This document shows, one piece after another, positions 28,274 through 35,880 of a stretch of 64,000 bases of DNA (the stretch's first letter is position 1; each line of letters begins with the position of its first letter). Location of the stretch: positions 1,488,001 through 1,552,000 of the forward strand of contig CAWIQJ010000005.1 in assembly GCA_963838235.1 (NCBI GenBank), written 5' to 3'. This DNA comes from JAFECT01 sp963838235 (GTDB lineage Bacteria > Pseudomonadota > Alphaproteobacteria > Caulobacterales > Caulobacteraceae). A program made the position numbers and the translations under genes. The notes beneath the pieces are model-generated. The model saw nothing but the letters and a program-made list of their open reading frames with translations. It was not told where the DNA came from and did not search any database.

Positions 28274-29312
28274 ATGTATCATTGGATCAACGGGTCTCCC
28301 CACAAGGGCGAGACGTCGCCCCTGCCGCCGACGGGTGAGCCGTCGCCGCTGCTCGTCCATCTCGCCGGCGAATTCGCGCCGCGCGTTGCGGGCCTGTGGC
28401 GCGCGCCGCACGCGGCGTTTCTGACCGCGCCGGCGGACCGGCGCCACCTCGTCTGCCTCGCGCTCGCCCGCGCGGGCGAGCGGCGGCTGGAGGACGCGGA
28501 CGCCTTGCTCTTCGACGGGTTCAAGCCGGCGATGCGCGCGGTCGTTGAGACGCCTCCGGCCGGGCTGCAGCGCGCGCTCGGCCGCATCGGCGAGACCGCG
28601 TGGACTTCTCGAGGACTACCAGCGCCTGCTCCACGTCCTGACCTCGATGCACTCCGCCAAGCCGGTGCGTCACGCCAAGGCGATCACCGTCGACCAAGTG
28701 CGCGCGCTCGCGACCTTGCCGGCGCCCTTGCTGCGCGCGCGCGTGGCAGGCTTCGGCCTGAGCGCGGACCAAACGGCGCTGCTGGTCGAGTGCTACCGGC
28801 TCATCCGAAGCGTGCAGGGAGAAACGGCGGCGGAGACGGCGGCGCAACGCTGGTCGGGAGCGGCCGATGCCCGGGGCCTGTTCGACAAGGTAGAACAGGA
28901 CGTCTGGCCCGAGCCGCCGCGCTCGCCTCTTCCCGAGAGCCTCTGGTTCAAAACGCTGGCGACCAAGGCCGACATCCGCGACGCCGCCGAGCGCTACGGC
29001 AACTGCCTGAGAGGTAAGGTCTGCGACGCGGTCTCCGGCGAGAGCGTCTTCCTGGAGTGGACAGGCCAACCAGGGGCGGTGCTGGAGATCTGGCGCGATC
29101 CGATCTTCGGCTGGCGCCTTTGCGAGGCGCGCCTTGCGCGCAATGCGGCCGTGCCAACGTCACAGCGCGACGAGATCGTGAAGGAGCTTCGCCGCATGGG
29201 CGTCCTGGTCGGACGCTCGCGGTGGGGCCTGCTTGACGACCTCTCCAGCGCGGGCGCGGCCGATTTCAAGCTTACTGCGGAAGAGGTGTTGATCGAGCAG
29301 CTGTTCGGGTAA
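28274..29312 (+). CDS. Uncharacterised protein with PcfJ-like C-terminal region (one frameshift as read)
   Basis: The corrected protein is about 345 residues. It begins MYHWINGSPHKGETSPLPPT and continues after an extra A near 28605 as LLEDYQRLLHVLTSMHSAKP. The C-terminal part has DIRDAAERYGNCLRGKV, then SVFLEWTGQPGAVLEIW and GWRLCEARLARNAAV. A histidine/cysteine-type YxxC segment, then beta strands, then a Q/E-rich helix reading about N is the layout of PcfJ-like proteins linked to conjugative and phage elements. The match is loose and is inference. No mobile genes flank it here. Confidence 0.65.
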
Positions 29313-29325
29313 CCGTAGCGGTCGC

Positions 29326-30723
29326 TTACGCCGCGGGCGGAGGCGCCGGGTTTTCCGTCAGCGCGCGTTTGGCCAGCCAAGTGAACCGGCCCACTTGCAG
29401 GGCGCCGGAGACGAAGCTCGCCACGATCACCGACCAGACGATCCCCTCCAATCCCAGAGACGTCCGGTGCGCCAGAACCCAGGCCAGAGGGACCATGATC
29501 ACCGCGTAGCTGGCTAGGTGGAACGCGGTCGGCAGCCACACGTCGCCGCGGGCGCGCAACGCCTGGGCGCCGACGACCTGCAGGCCGTCGGGGATGTAGA
29601 AGACGCAACTCAGCACCAGGGCCGGCGCGATCATGCCGATCAGAGTCGGATCGAGGGTGTAGATACGCGCCACCCCCGTCGCGCCGAAAGCCACGACCAC
29701 GCAGACGATCGCGAGCATCGCTGTGGTCACCGCAAAACCCAGGAACCCCGCGCGCGATACACCGTCGTGGTCGCGCGCGCCGAAGGCGCGGCCGACCAGC
29801 ACCGCCGTCGCCGACGACAGGCCGAGCGGACCCATGAAGATCATCGCTGCGACATTGAGGATGGTCGCCCACGCCGCCGCCTGCAGGCCGCCGAGCTGGC
29901 CGGCGATCAGAGTCATGGCGGCGAAGGCGCCGATCTCGATGAACATCGACGCGCCCGAACCGTAGCCGATGCGCTGCTGCTCGTGGGCGGCCTTGGGACC
30001 GTCGATGGGTTTGGAAAACACCCCGAGCGCGCGCGCCTGGGGCATCAGAGCGATGTAGGCCAGCAGCACCGCCGCCATAAACATGCGCGAGAACAGGGTC
30101 GCCCAGCCGGCGGCGACGGCGCCCATCACCGGAAAGCCGGAGTGGCCGGGCACCAGCCACAGGTCGAGCGCGAGGTTCAGCACATTGGCCGCCCACATGA
30201 CGATCATGCCCGGGATCGGCTTCTTCAGCGCCTCGAGGAAGTACATGCAGACGGTGGCGACGAAATATCCCGGCATCGACCAGGCGAACACCAGCATGGG
30301 GCGCGAGGCGCCCGCGGCGAGGTCGGCCGACAGGCCCATGACGCGCAGGAACGGCGGGCCCGCGACGGCGATCACCGCCACCGACAGCACCCCCAGGATC
30401 AGGCCGTAGACCAGCCCGCGGCGCAGCACCCCGCCCGCCGCTTCGCAGCGGCCTTCGCCCACGTGACGCGCGGTCATCACCTGCACGCCCAGCAGCAGGC
30501 CCACCGCCGTGGTGAGCACTACCGACGTCGGGGCCCAGCCGATGGAGTGGTAGCCGAGCTGGCGTGCAGACTGGTGGCCCACCACCGCCGCGTCGACCGT
30601 GCCCATCATCATGATACCGATGCGCGCAAACACCACCGGCCACGCCAGCTTGAGCAGCGCGGCGAGGTCGTGGCGCACGGGTGCGCGCGCCGGGGGCGCG
30701 GTGATGATGTGGTCTGCGGCCAT
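29326..30723 (-). CDS. MATE-family efflux transporter
   Basis: The product has 465 residues and twelve hydrophobic segments in two halves. MATE features are AWPVVFARIGIMMMGTVDAA near the start and a central LGLSSATAVLVGRAFGARD, with a related block LLLGVQVMTARHVGEG in the N-half. The class exports cationic compounds using Na+ or H+ gradients. ATG at 30723 (MAADH) was preferred to 30756 because family members start there. It converges with the 28274 gene and diverges from the esterase at 30804. Confidence 0.9.
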   Translation of the reverse strand: MAADHIITAPPARAPVRHDLAALLKLAWPVVFARIGIMMMGTVDAAVVGHQSARQLGYHSIGWAPTSVVLTTAVGLLLGVQVMTARHVGEGRCEAAGGVLRRGLVYGLILGVLSVAVIAVAGPPFLRVMGLSADLAAGASRPMLVFAWSMPGYFVATVCMYFLEALKKPIPGMIVMWAANVLNLALDLWLVPGHSGFPVMGAVAAGWATLFSRMFMAAVLLAYIALMPQARALGVFSKPIDGPKAAHEQQRIGYGSGASMFIEIGAFAAMTLIAGQLGGLQAAAWATILNVAAMIFMGPLGLSSATAVLVGRAFGARDHDGVSRAGFLGFAVTTAMLAIVCVVVAFGATGVARIYTLDPTLIGMIAPALVLSCVFYIPDGLQVVGAQALRARGDVWLPTAFHLASYAVIMVPLAWVLAHRTSLGLEGIVWSVIVASFVSGALQVGRFTWLAKRALTENPAPPPAA

Positions 30724-30803
30724 GGGGGGCTCTAGCTGGGCTGCGCCGGGCCTCACGGCAAGAGTGCGACGGGGAATATCGCCGACGGGCGTTCGACTAG
30801 GCT

Positions 30804-31682
30804 ATGAAGCGTGACATGAGCGCAACGACCGAACGTCCGACCCGCCGCGCCACCCTTCGGGCGACCCTGGCCCTGGGGGCCGCGTCCGCTCTGGGCTTCG
30901 CCGCCGCTCGCGCCACCGCGGCGCCGCAGGAAGCGGCCTATGGCCAGGACCGAAGGCAGCGGCTCGACGTCTATGCTCGGCCGGGTCTCAGCGACGCGCC
31001 GGTGCTGATGTTCGTGCACGGCGGCGGCTGGAGCTTCGGCGACAAGAGCGGGGTGAACGCCCTGCCCGGCTTTGCCGAGCGGCATGGCTGGCTGCTGGCG
31101 TCGGCGGGTTATCGCCTCGTGCCCCAGGTCGACGCGGGCGGTTGCGCCGAGGACGTGGCGGCGGCCGTCGCCTGGATGCTGCAGCACGCGGCGGCGTACG
31201 GCGGCGACCCGAAACGCTTCTACCTGATGGGCCATTCGGCCGGCGCGCAGATCGTGGCCCTGGTCGGGATCGATCCGCAATACCTCGGCGCCCACGGCCT
31301 GAAGCCGTCGGACCTGGCGGGCGTCATCGCGCTCGACGGCGCCGGCTACGACGCGGCGGCGGAGTTGGATGAATTGAAGGACCATCCACTACTGCGCAAG
31401 ATGTACGAACGCGGCTTCGGTCCGCGGGCGGCGGCTTTGTCGGCGACGCGGCTGGTGCGGGCGGACGCAACCTATCCGCCGTTCCTGATCCTCTGCACCG
31501 ACCGCAACTCCGCGAGGCGGCGGTCCGACGAACTGGCCGGGCGCCTGCGCGCCGTCGGCGGAAAAGCCGCGGACTATCTCGCGCCCGGCAAGACCCACAT
31601 GCAGATCAACCACGACCTCGGCGTCGAGGGCGACCCGGAGGGCGCGCGTGTGGCGCGGTTCATCGCCGATGGCGTCGTCTGA
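30804..31682 (+). CDS. Alpha/beta hydrolase (HSL/esterase type) with Tat-like signal
   Basis: This 292-residue protein starts MKRDMSATTERPTRRATLRA, a twin-arginine region followed by a hydrophobic stretch (LALGAASALGFAAARATAA), which fits a Tat signal. The catalytic parts are FVHGGGWSFGD (oxyanion hole), LMGHSAGAQIV (nucleophile Ser), and late LCTDRNSARR (Asp) and KTHMQINHD (His). The family hydrolyses short acyl esters. The Tat components encoded at 3.8-5.5 kb could export it. Start codon ATG at 30804; 30816 also possible. Confidence 0.88.
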   Translation: MKRDMSATTERPTRRATLRATLALGAASALGFAAARATAAPQEAAYGQDRRQRLDVYARPGLSDAPVLMFVHGGGWSFGDKSGVNALPGFAERHGWLLASAGYRLVPQVDAGGCAEDVAAAVAWMLQHAAAYGGDPKRFYLMGHSAGAQIVALVGIDPQYLGAHGLKPSDLAGVIALDGAGYDAAAELDELKDHPLLRKMYERGFGPRAAALSATRLVRADATYPPFLILCTDRNSARRRSDELAGRLRAVGGKAADYLAPGKTHMQINHDLGVEGDPEGARVARFIADGVV

Positions 31683-31697
31683 AGCCTGCCCGAGCCC

Positions 31698-32441
31698 CTA
31701 AGGCTCCCGCGGCGCCCGCGCCCGGCCCAGCACGTCGGCGATGGCGTCCAGGACCGCCTGGGGCCGGTCGAGCTCGATCGAGAAGCGCGTGTTCGGCACG
31801 ACGTCGGAGACGCCGCGCACCGAGCGGGCGGCGAGCGCGTCGCGCCCGGCTTTCATCGCAGCGGCTTCGTCGCCGGCGGTCAGGACGGTGATCGGCATGT
31901 CCCCAAACGGGTGCGCGAGCTTGGCCTCATCTCGGCTGTCCGCGTCGTCGCCGCCGATAGAGGGGGCGATCAGCACCAGGCCCGCGACGTCGCTCCAGTA
32001 GCGGTCGGCGTATAGGGTCGCATAGAGCCCGCCGGCGCCTTGGCCCACCAGCACCACCGGCCGCTTGATCCCGGCGCGACGCAGCAGCGTGTGCAGGTCG
32101 GTGGTGACCGTCATCGCCGTCATCGACTGCGACGACGGATCGCTGAAGCCCGAGCCCGCGCGATCGTAGAAACAGGCGCTCGAAAGGTTCGCCGCGCCAG
32201 TCACGACCTTTCGCCAAGTCGAGAGATGGTCCTCGACGCCGTACACGAACACGATCGTCGGCGAGCCGTGGCCGATGCAGACGAGATTCATCCGCCGCCC
32301 CCCGCCGACGGCGACGAGATGCTTCGACGTCAGCGCCGCCTGCGCCTGGGCATCGGTGACCGGCGCGGCGGCGGCCCGCGCTCGCACCGTGGGCGCGAAC
32401 GCCAGGCTGGTCAGGAGGGTAAGGGCGACAAGCTTTCGCAT
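31698..32441 (-). CDS. Alpha/beta-hydrolase-fold protein lacking the nucleophile serine
   Basis: The 247-residue protein has a signal peptide (MRKLVALTLLTSLAFAPTVR) and hydrolase-fold strands: TIVFVYGVEDHLSTWRKVV, ACFYDRAGSGFSDPSSQ and LVLIAPSIGGDDADS. At the nucleophile elbow it reads VLVGQGAGGLYA, so the Ser of GxSxG is Gly. The strand-helix context is otherwise intact, and so is the C-terminal AIADVLGRA region. The oxyanion segment is YGVEDH instead of HGxG. It may be a non-catalytic binding protein, or may use a different chemistry. It is convergent with the esterase at 30804. Confidence 0.75.
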   Translation of the reverse strand: MRKLVALTLLTSLAFAPTVRARAAAAPVTDAQAQAALTSKHLVAVGGGRRMNLVCIGHGSPTIVFVYGVEDHLSTWRKVVTGAANLSSACFYDRAGSGFSDPSSQSMTAMTVTTDLHTLLRRAGIKRPVVLVGQGAGGLYATLYADRYWSDVAGLVLIAPSIGGDDADSRDEAKLAHPFGDMPITVLTAGDEAAAMKAGRDALAARSVRGVSDVVPNTRFSIELDRPQAVLDAIADVLGRARAPREP

Positions 32442-32597
32442 ACGACTCTCCGGTCCGCATTCGGAGAGCGTAGCAGGAACGGGCGCGGGAGAAAGACGGC
32501 GACGGTCAGGTCGGCGCTCAAATGTCTCATCGGCCTCATTCGAAAGGGATCACCGCCAGCATCGTTGCTGTGATCGCGCGGGAAAGCCCTGGATCGA

Positions 32598-33359
32598 TCA
32601 ATCCCGCTCGCGCACGACACGGCCGTTCAGCGGTTGAATCGGGCGCACGTCGTGCGGATAGAGTTTGGCGAAGGCGTCGATCTGTGCACGCGACAGCTCG
32701 ATCGACGTCTTCAGCACGTACCACGGCACGCCCTCGGTGCACGGCGGCGCTGAAATCGAGCCGTCGTAGAGGTAGTAGCCGAGTGTTTTGGGCAGCAATT
32801 GTCCCGGATCGACCGTCAGGCCGGGAACCTCGTGCGACGGCCCCTTCACCGCCGGCATGTGCGCCCAGAGCTTCGCCACCGCGGGGTTGGCCCGCCCGGC
32901 CTTGATGAACACCGTGACGCCGATGACCTTGCCGCCCTCGCCCTTAAGCATGAAGTGGGCGTTCATGTCGGCGCGCTTGCCGTGCAGTTCCTCTTCGCTG
33001 GGATGATGGAAGTGGAACTGGGTCAGCTCGTAACGGCGCCCGCCGATGGTGAGGATGTTGCCGTTGCCCGCCGCGTAGTCGACGCGGACGGCGGTGTAGC
33101 CGTTGTTGATGATCCTGACCGGTCCGTCCTTGAAGGCGAACTCGAGCGCCGGCAGAGCAGCGCGGGTCGCATGGGCGATGTCGATCGGCGACTGCGCCTT
33201 GCCGGTCTTGCAGGCGGCATAATCCGGATCGATATCGCCCCACCGCTCGGGTCCCATCGGCCCCTTCTCATAGGCCCATGGCGTGCGCCATTGCGCCTGC
33301 CCCGGCGCCGCCGCCAGCATCGCCGCCGCCAGCGCGCAAAGTCCGGCCGTGTTGCGCAT
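32598..33359 (-). CDS. Periplasmic alpha-carbonic anhydrase
   Basis: This 253-residue protein has a signal peptide (MRNTAGLCALAAAMLAAAPG). The zinc site is seen in QFHFHHPSEEELHGK (two His) and NAHFMLKGE (third His). The motif QSPIDIAHATRAALP and the C-terminal IQPLNGRVV are family standards. It interconverts CO2 and bicarbonate in the periplasm. In the raw frame it is joined to the chorismate mutase upstream, but only because of indels there. ATG 33359 opens the signal peptide. Confidence 0.93.
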   Translation of the reverse strand: MRNTAGLCALAAAMLAAAPGQAQWRTPWAYEKGPMGPERWGDIDPDYAACKTGKAQSPIDIAHATRAALPALEFAFKDGPVRIINNGYTAVRVDYAAGNGNILTIGGRRYELTQFHFHHPSEEELHGKRADMNAHFMLKGEGGKVIGVTVFIKAGRANPAVAKLWAHMPAVKGPSHEVPGLTVDPGQLLPKTLGYYLYDGSISAPPCTEGVPWYVLKTSIELSRAQIDAFAKLYPHDVRPIQPLNGRVVRERD

Positions 33360-33483
33360 CGCCGCCTCCGCCTGTGTGGGGGCATGGTGGCAGAGTCGGG
33401 GCGCCGATGCTTCGCTGACGGCGGAAGTGTGGCGACCGGCAGGAGCGGTCCTCGGCTTAGCCGTGGGCGTCGAGACAGGACGC

Positions 33484-34259
33484 TCAACCCCTCCCGAGCA
33501 CCGCCGCACAACCCACCACGCCCCGGTCGCGATCGAGCGCGCCGCCCGGGTCATTCTGCACGCACAGCCGCCGGCCTTCGCTGACGGCCAGCACGCGTTC
33601 GCTGCGGCCTTCCATACAGCTGTCGCCGCCGGTGGACACACGGTAGACGACACCGTGCGCGAGCACCGCTGGGTCGAGCTTGCCGACGGCGAGGGCGGCG
33701 GGGTCCATCGGGCCTCTGCGGCCGACGCCTTCGAAATCCAGAGGTCGCGGCGTTCCAAGAGCGTGGTCCACCACGGGTCCTCGCCGTCGAGCGCCAGTAC
33801 AGCGACGCCGTCCTTCTCCAGTGCGGCGTCCAGCGCGTCGGAAGCCAGGCGATAGTCGCGGTAGTCGGCGCAGCCGCCGAAGCGCGAGCGCGCGGCCTCG
33901 CGCACGTCCTTACGCGCGCCGGACCAGACGGCGACCTCCAGCTGGCCTTGGATGCTGAGGCCGGCGCTCATCAGTTCGCGCCAGAGCGCCGTCGCCAGAC
34001 GGCGTTCGGACGGCTCGACGCGTTCGAGGCGGCGCGCGATGACCTTCGCTTCGCGGTCGGGACGCAGCTTCAGGCCCGAGACCTGGTGGTCGCTCTGGCC
34101 CTTGGCGGCGCCGATGCGGCCGGCCAGACGCTGGCGGTGCAGTACGAGTTGCAGGATCTCGTCATCGACACCGTCGATCTCGGCGCGCAGGGCGGCGAGC
34201 GTCAGGTCGGTGGCGACGGGGTTCGGCTCACGCGCCGGGACGATGGACAGGTTAGACAT
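33484..34259 (-). CDS. AroQ-type chorismate mutase with extra C-terminal domain (frameshifted as read)
   Basis: The start is MSNLSIVPAREPNPVATD at 34259. Residues 18-105 form an all-helical AroQ chorismate mutase (LRAEIDGVDDEILQLVLHRQ, GRIGAAKG, LRPDREAKVIARRL, ALWRELMSAGLSIQGQLEV), which turns chorismate into prephenate. The remaining 150 residues (VAVWSG, GVAVLALDGEDPWWTTLLER, then after a frame change MDPAALAVGKLDPAVLAHGV) resemble the ligand-binding fold of prephenate dehydratase. That likeness is inference. The frame breaks near 33770. A Phe/Tyr leader peptide and hairpins precede it by 135 bases, so attenuation by aromatic amino acids is likely. Corrected length is about 258 residues. 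Confidence 0.82.
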
Positions 34260-34298
34260 GGGAGTTACGGCTTTCTTGAAATCGAATTTTGCTGGGAA

Positions 34299-34316
34299 GC
34301 GCGCGTTACAGCGCGC
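34299..34316 (-). terminator. Candidate attenuator hairpin before chorismate mutase
   Basis: On the minus strand GCGCGC (34316-34311), TGTAAC, GCGCGC (34304-34299) forms a perfect 6-bp hairpin followed by TTCCC. It sits between the leader stop at 34395 and the mutase start at 34259. A further upstream pair, GGCCG/CGGCC (about 34331-34359), could compete. The T-run is weak, so it may act with Rho or by changing ribosome access. Confidence 0.5.
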
Positions 34317-34394
34317 GGATACGTCGGTGGCCGCGCCTTCAAGGGGCGGTCGCCGGCCGATGATCAAGCTGTGGGAAGGTCCCTCTCGATCGCC

Positions 34395-34493
34395 TCAGCC
34401 GGCGTATCGAAAGCCGTAATAATAAAAGCCGTAATAGAAGCCGCGCGCCGTCACCTTAGGGGTGGTCGGGAAGATGGAATGGCGGGTCATCAT
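34395..34493 (-). CDS. Phe/Tyr-rich leader peptide of the chorismate mutase gene
   Basis: This short frame is 32 residues with start ATGATG (34493 or 34490). Its GGAG ribosome site lies about 8 bases upstream. The second half, RGFYYGFYYYGFRYAG before TGA, holds three Phe and six Tyr codons in a row of twelve. This is how leader peptides of phe-type attenuators work: ribosome stalling at Phe/Tyr codons when charged tRNA is scarce decides which downstream hairpin forms. It reads into the chorismate mutase gene 135 bases later. A sigma-70-like promoter (34534-34562) lies just upstream. It is too short to be found by length and was seen by composition. Confidence 0.85.
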   Translation of the reverse strand: MMTRHSIFPTTPKVTARGFYYGFYYYGFRYAG

Positions 34494-34533
34494 GGCCCTG
34501 CTCCGTGCGCGCACTGGGAAATCCAGCGGATGC

Positions 34534-34562
34534 ATAACGCCTGAGAGTGCTGGCGGGGTCAA
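34534..34562 (-). promoter_or_regulatory. Candidate promoter for the leader/chorismate mutase transcript
   Basis: On the minus strand TTGACC (34562-34557), a 17-base spacer, and CGTTAT (34539-34534) give a good -35/-10 pair. The predicted transcript would start near 34527, about 35 bases before the leader ATG. Confidence 0.55.
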
Positions 34563-34629
34563 GCGTCGGTGGTAAAATAATGCGCACATGCGCGGGGTGT
34601 GTGGGAATTCCATCACGAATCTCGCATTG

Positions 34630-34649
34630 TTGACCGGATGGTCGGTCAA
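34630..34649. promoter_or_regulatory. Palindrome TTGACCG-N6-CGGTCAA
   Basis: A perfect 7-bp inverted repeat with 6-base spacer lies 23 bases before the ATG of the TMEM175-like gene, overlapping where its promoter should be. The spacing fits a dimeric repressor operator such as TetR-type. No candidate regulator is next to it in the window. Confidence 0.45.
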
Positions 34650-34672
34650 TTATTGCGCGGAGAGTTTGGCCA

Positions 34673-35320
34673 ATGACGCACACCACTCACGAACCCGTCG
34701 CGGACCGGCACGATCGGCATTCCTATGAGCGGATGATCGTGTTGAGCGACGGCATATTCGCCATTGCGGTGACCCTGCTGGCGCTCGAGCTGCATCCTAC
34801 GGGCGCGAAGGGCGACGACTGGCGTGACCTGTTGAACGCGCTGTCGCCCAAGCTGATGGCCTATGCAATCAGTTTTCTGGTGGTGGCCATCTTCTGGACG
34901 GCGCAACGGCGGACCTTCGCGCGGCTGTTGCGCGTCGACGGCGTGTTCGTGTGGATGACCCTGATCTATCTCGGACTTGTGGCGCTGATCCCGGCCGCGA
35001 CGGACATGATGTACTCGATTACCGGCGCCGGGCCGCCGACCCTCTATCTCGGCCTCATCATGTTGATCAGCCTGGTGCAGGCGCTAGGCTGGGGCTATGC
35101 CGCCTTTATCGGCAAGCTGGCGGCGCCGGAGGTAAAACTCAGCGCGCGGCTCTATCTGTTTACCGTCGCCTTGCTGGGGCCGGCTGTATTCGCGGGCCTG
35201 TCGTTCTTCATCAGCGCACACGAGGGATCCGTCGGCGTCGGGTGGTGGGTGCTGGTGATCGCGCTCGTTGTGGGACTTAGATACGGGTCTCGATACTTCC
35301 TGAAAGGCCTGCGCAACTAG
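34673..35320 (+). CDS. TMEM175 (DUF1211) family membrane protein
   Basis: This 215-residue protein has six predicted membrane helices. The first carries the family signature as RMIVLSDGIFAIAVTLLALE; TMEM175 proteins have R-x-x-x-F-S-D-x-x-F-A-I there. Bacterial members form potassium channels with the hydrophobic first helix as filter. In this copy the Phe before SD is Leu. The stop overlaps the end of the convergent PDT-like gene by four bases. Confidence 0.88.
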   Translation: MTHTTHEPVADRHDRHSYERMIVLSDGIFAIAVTLLALELHPTGAKGDDWRDLLNALSPKLMAYAISFLVVAIFWTAQRRTFARLLRVDGVFVWMTLIYLGLVALIPAATDMMYSITGAGPPTLYLGLIMLISLVQALGWGYAAFIGKLAAPEVKLSARLYLFTVALLGPAVFAGLSFFISAHEGSVGVGWWVLVIALVVGLRYGSRYFLKGLRN

Positions 35321-35880
35321 CGCGCCACCACCACGAAGCTCGTGTAGTTCGTCGGGTCGTCCTGGATGTCCGGCGCCAGGATGTGCAGGCCGTAGAGGTT
35401 GGCGGCTTCGCGGGCAGCGATGACTGCGACGGCGCGTTCGCGCAATTCTGCGAGGTCACGGGCGGCGCCGGCGGTGTCGAGGGCTTCGACCGGCGCCAGG
35501 CCGTATTTATCGATGAAGAGGCGGCACTGGCCGATGGCCATCGGATGGGTGCGCACCTCTTTGATCGTACCGAGGGTCTCGCCCGGCAGGGCCATCAGGT
35601 TCTGGCGGATTATCATGTCGTGGCGCGCGAGCGTACGCAGGCCAGACAGCGGGAGCAGGCGCATCACCTCCTCCACTGGGCCTGCGGTCACGTTATGGAT
35701 CGGCAGCACGCCGATGTCGCAGGCGCCGGAGGTCACCGCTTCGAACGCTTCGTCGAACCAGGGGAACGCCACGGGTTCGTAGCCGCGGGCGTAGAGCGCG
35801 CAGGCCTCGTGGCTGAACGCACCGGGCGCGCCCTGGTACGCCGCCTTGCCCAGGCTCTTGGGGGTCATCTGGTCGCTCAT
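35317..35880 (-). CDS. Prephenate dehydratase-like protein, short, without ACT domain
   Basis: This 187-residue protein covers the catalytic part of prephenate dehydratase: AYQGAPGAFSHEACALY near the start, THPMAIGQCRLFI, then REAANLYGLHILAPDIQDDP and NYTSFVVVAR at the very end. Classical enzymes have PIENS and N-x-TRF; here they read PIHNV and NYTSF, so Glu, Ser and Arg of these motifs differ. The regulatory ACT domain that normally follows is missing. The ATG overlaps the aroG stop (ATGA), so the two are translationally coupled. It may be an active variant or a binding/regulatory relative. Confidence 0.8.
   Translation of the reverse strand: MSDQMTPKSLGKAAYQGAPGAFSHEACALYARGYEPVAFPWFDEAFEAVTSGACDIGVLPIHNVTAGPVEEVMRLLPLSGLRTLARHDMIIRQNLMALPGETLGTIKEVRTHPMAIGQCRLFIDKYGLAPVEALDTAGAARDLAELRERAVAVIAAREAANLYGLHILAPDIQDDPTNYTSFVVVAR

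Noticed and set aside
29518..30735. 405-codon plus frame across the MATE gene
   Set aside because: Composition (Arg/His/Gln/Asp-rich) is typical of antisense shadows; the minus strand encodes a regular twelve-helix transporter.
32598..34367. 589-codon frame joining chorismate mutase and carbonic anhydrase
   Set aside because: The joint passes through out-of-frame sequence; the carbonic anhydrase has its own signal peptide at 33359 and the mutase has its own stop near 33484 in another frame.
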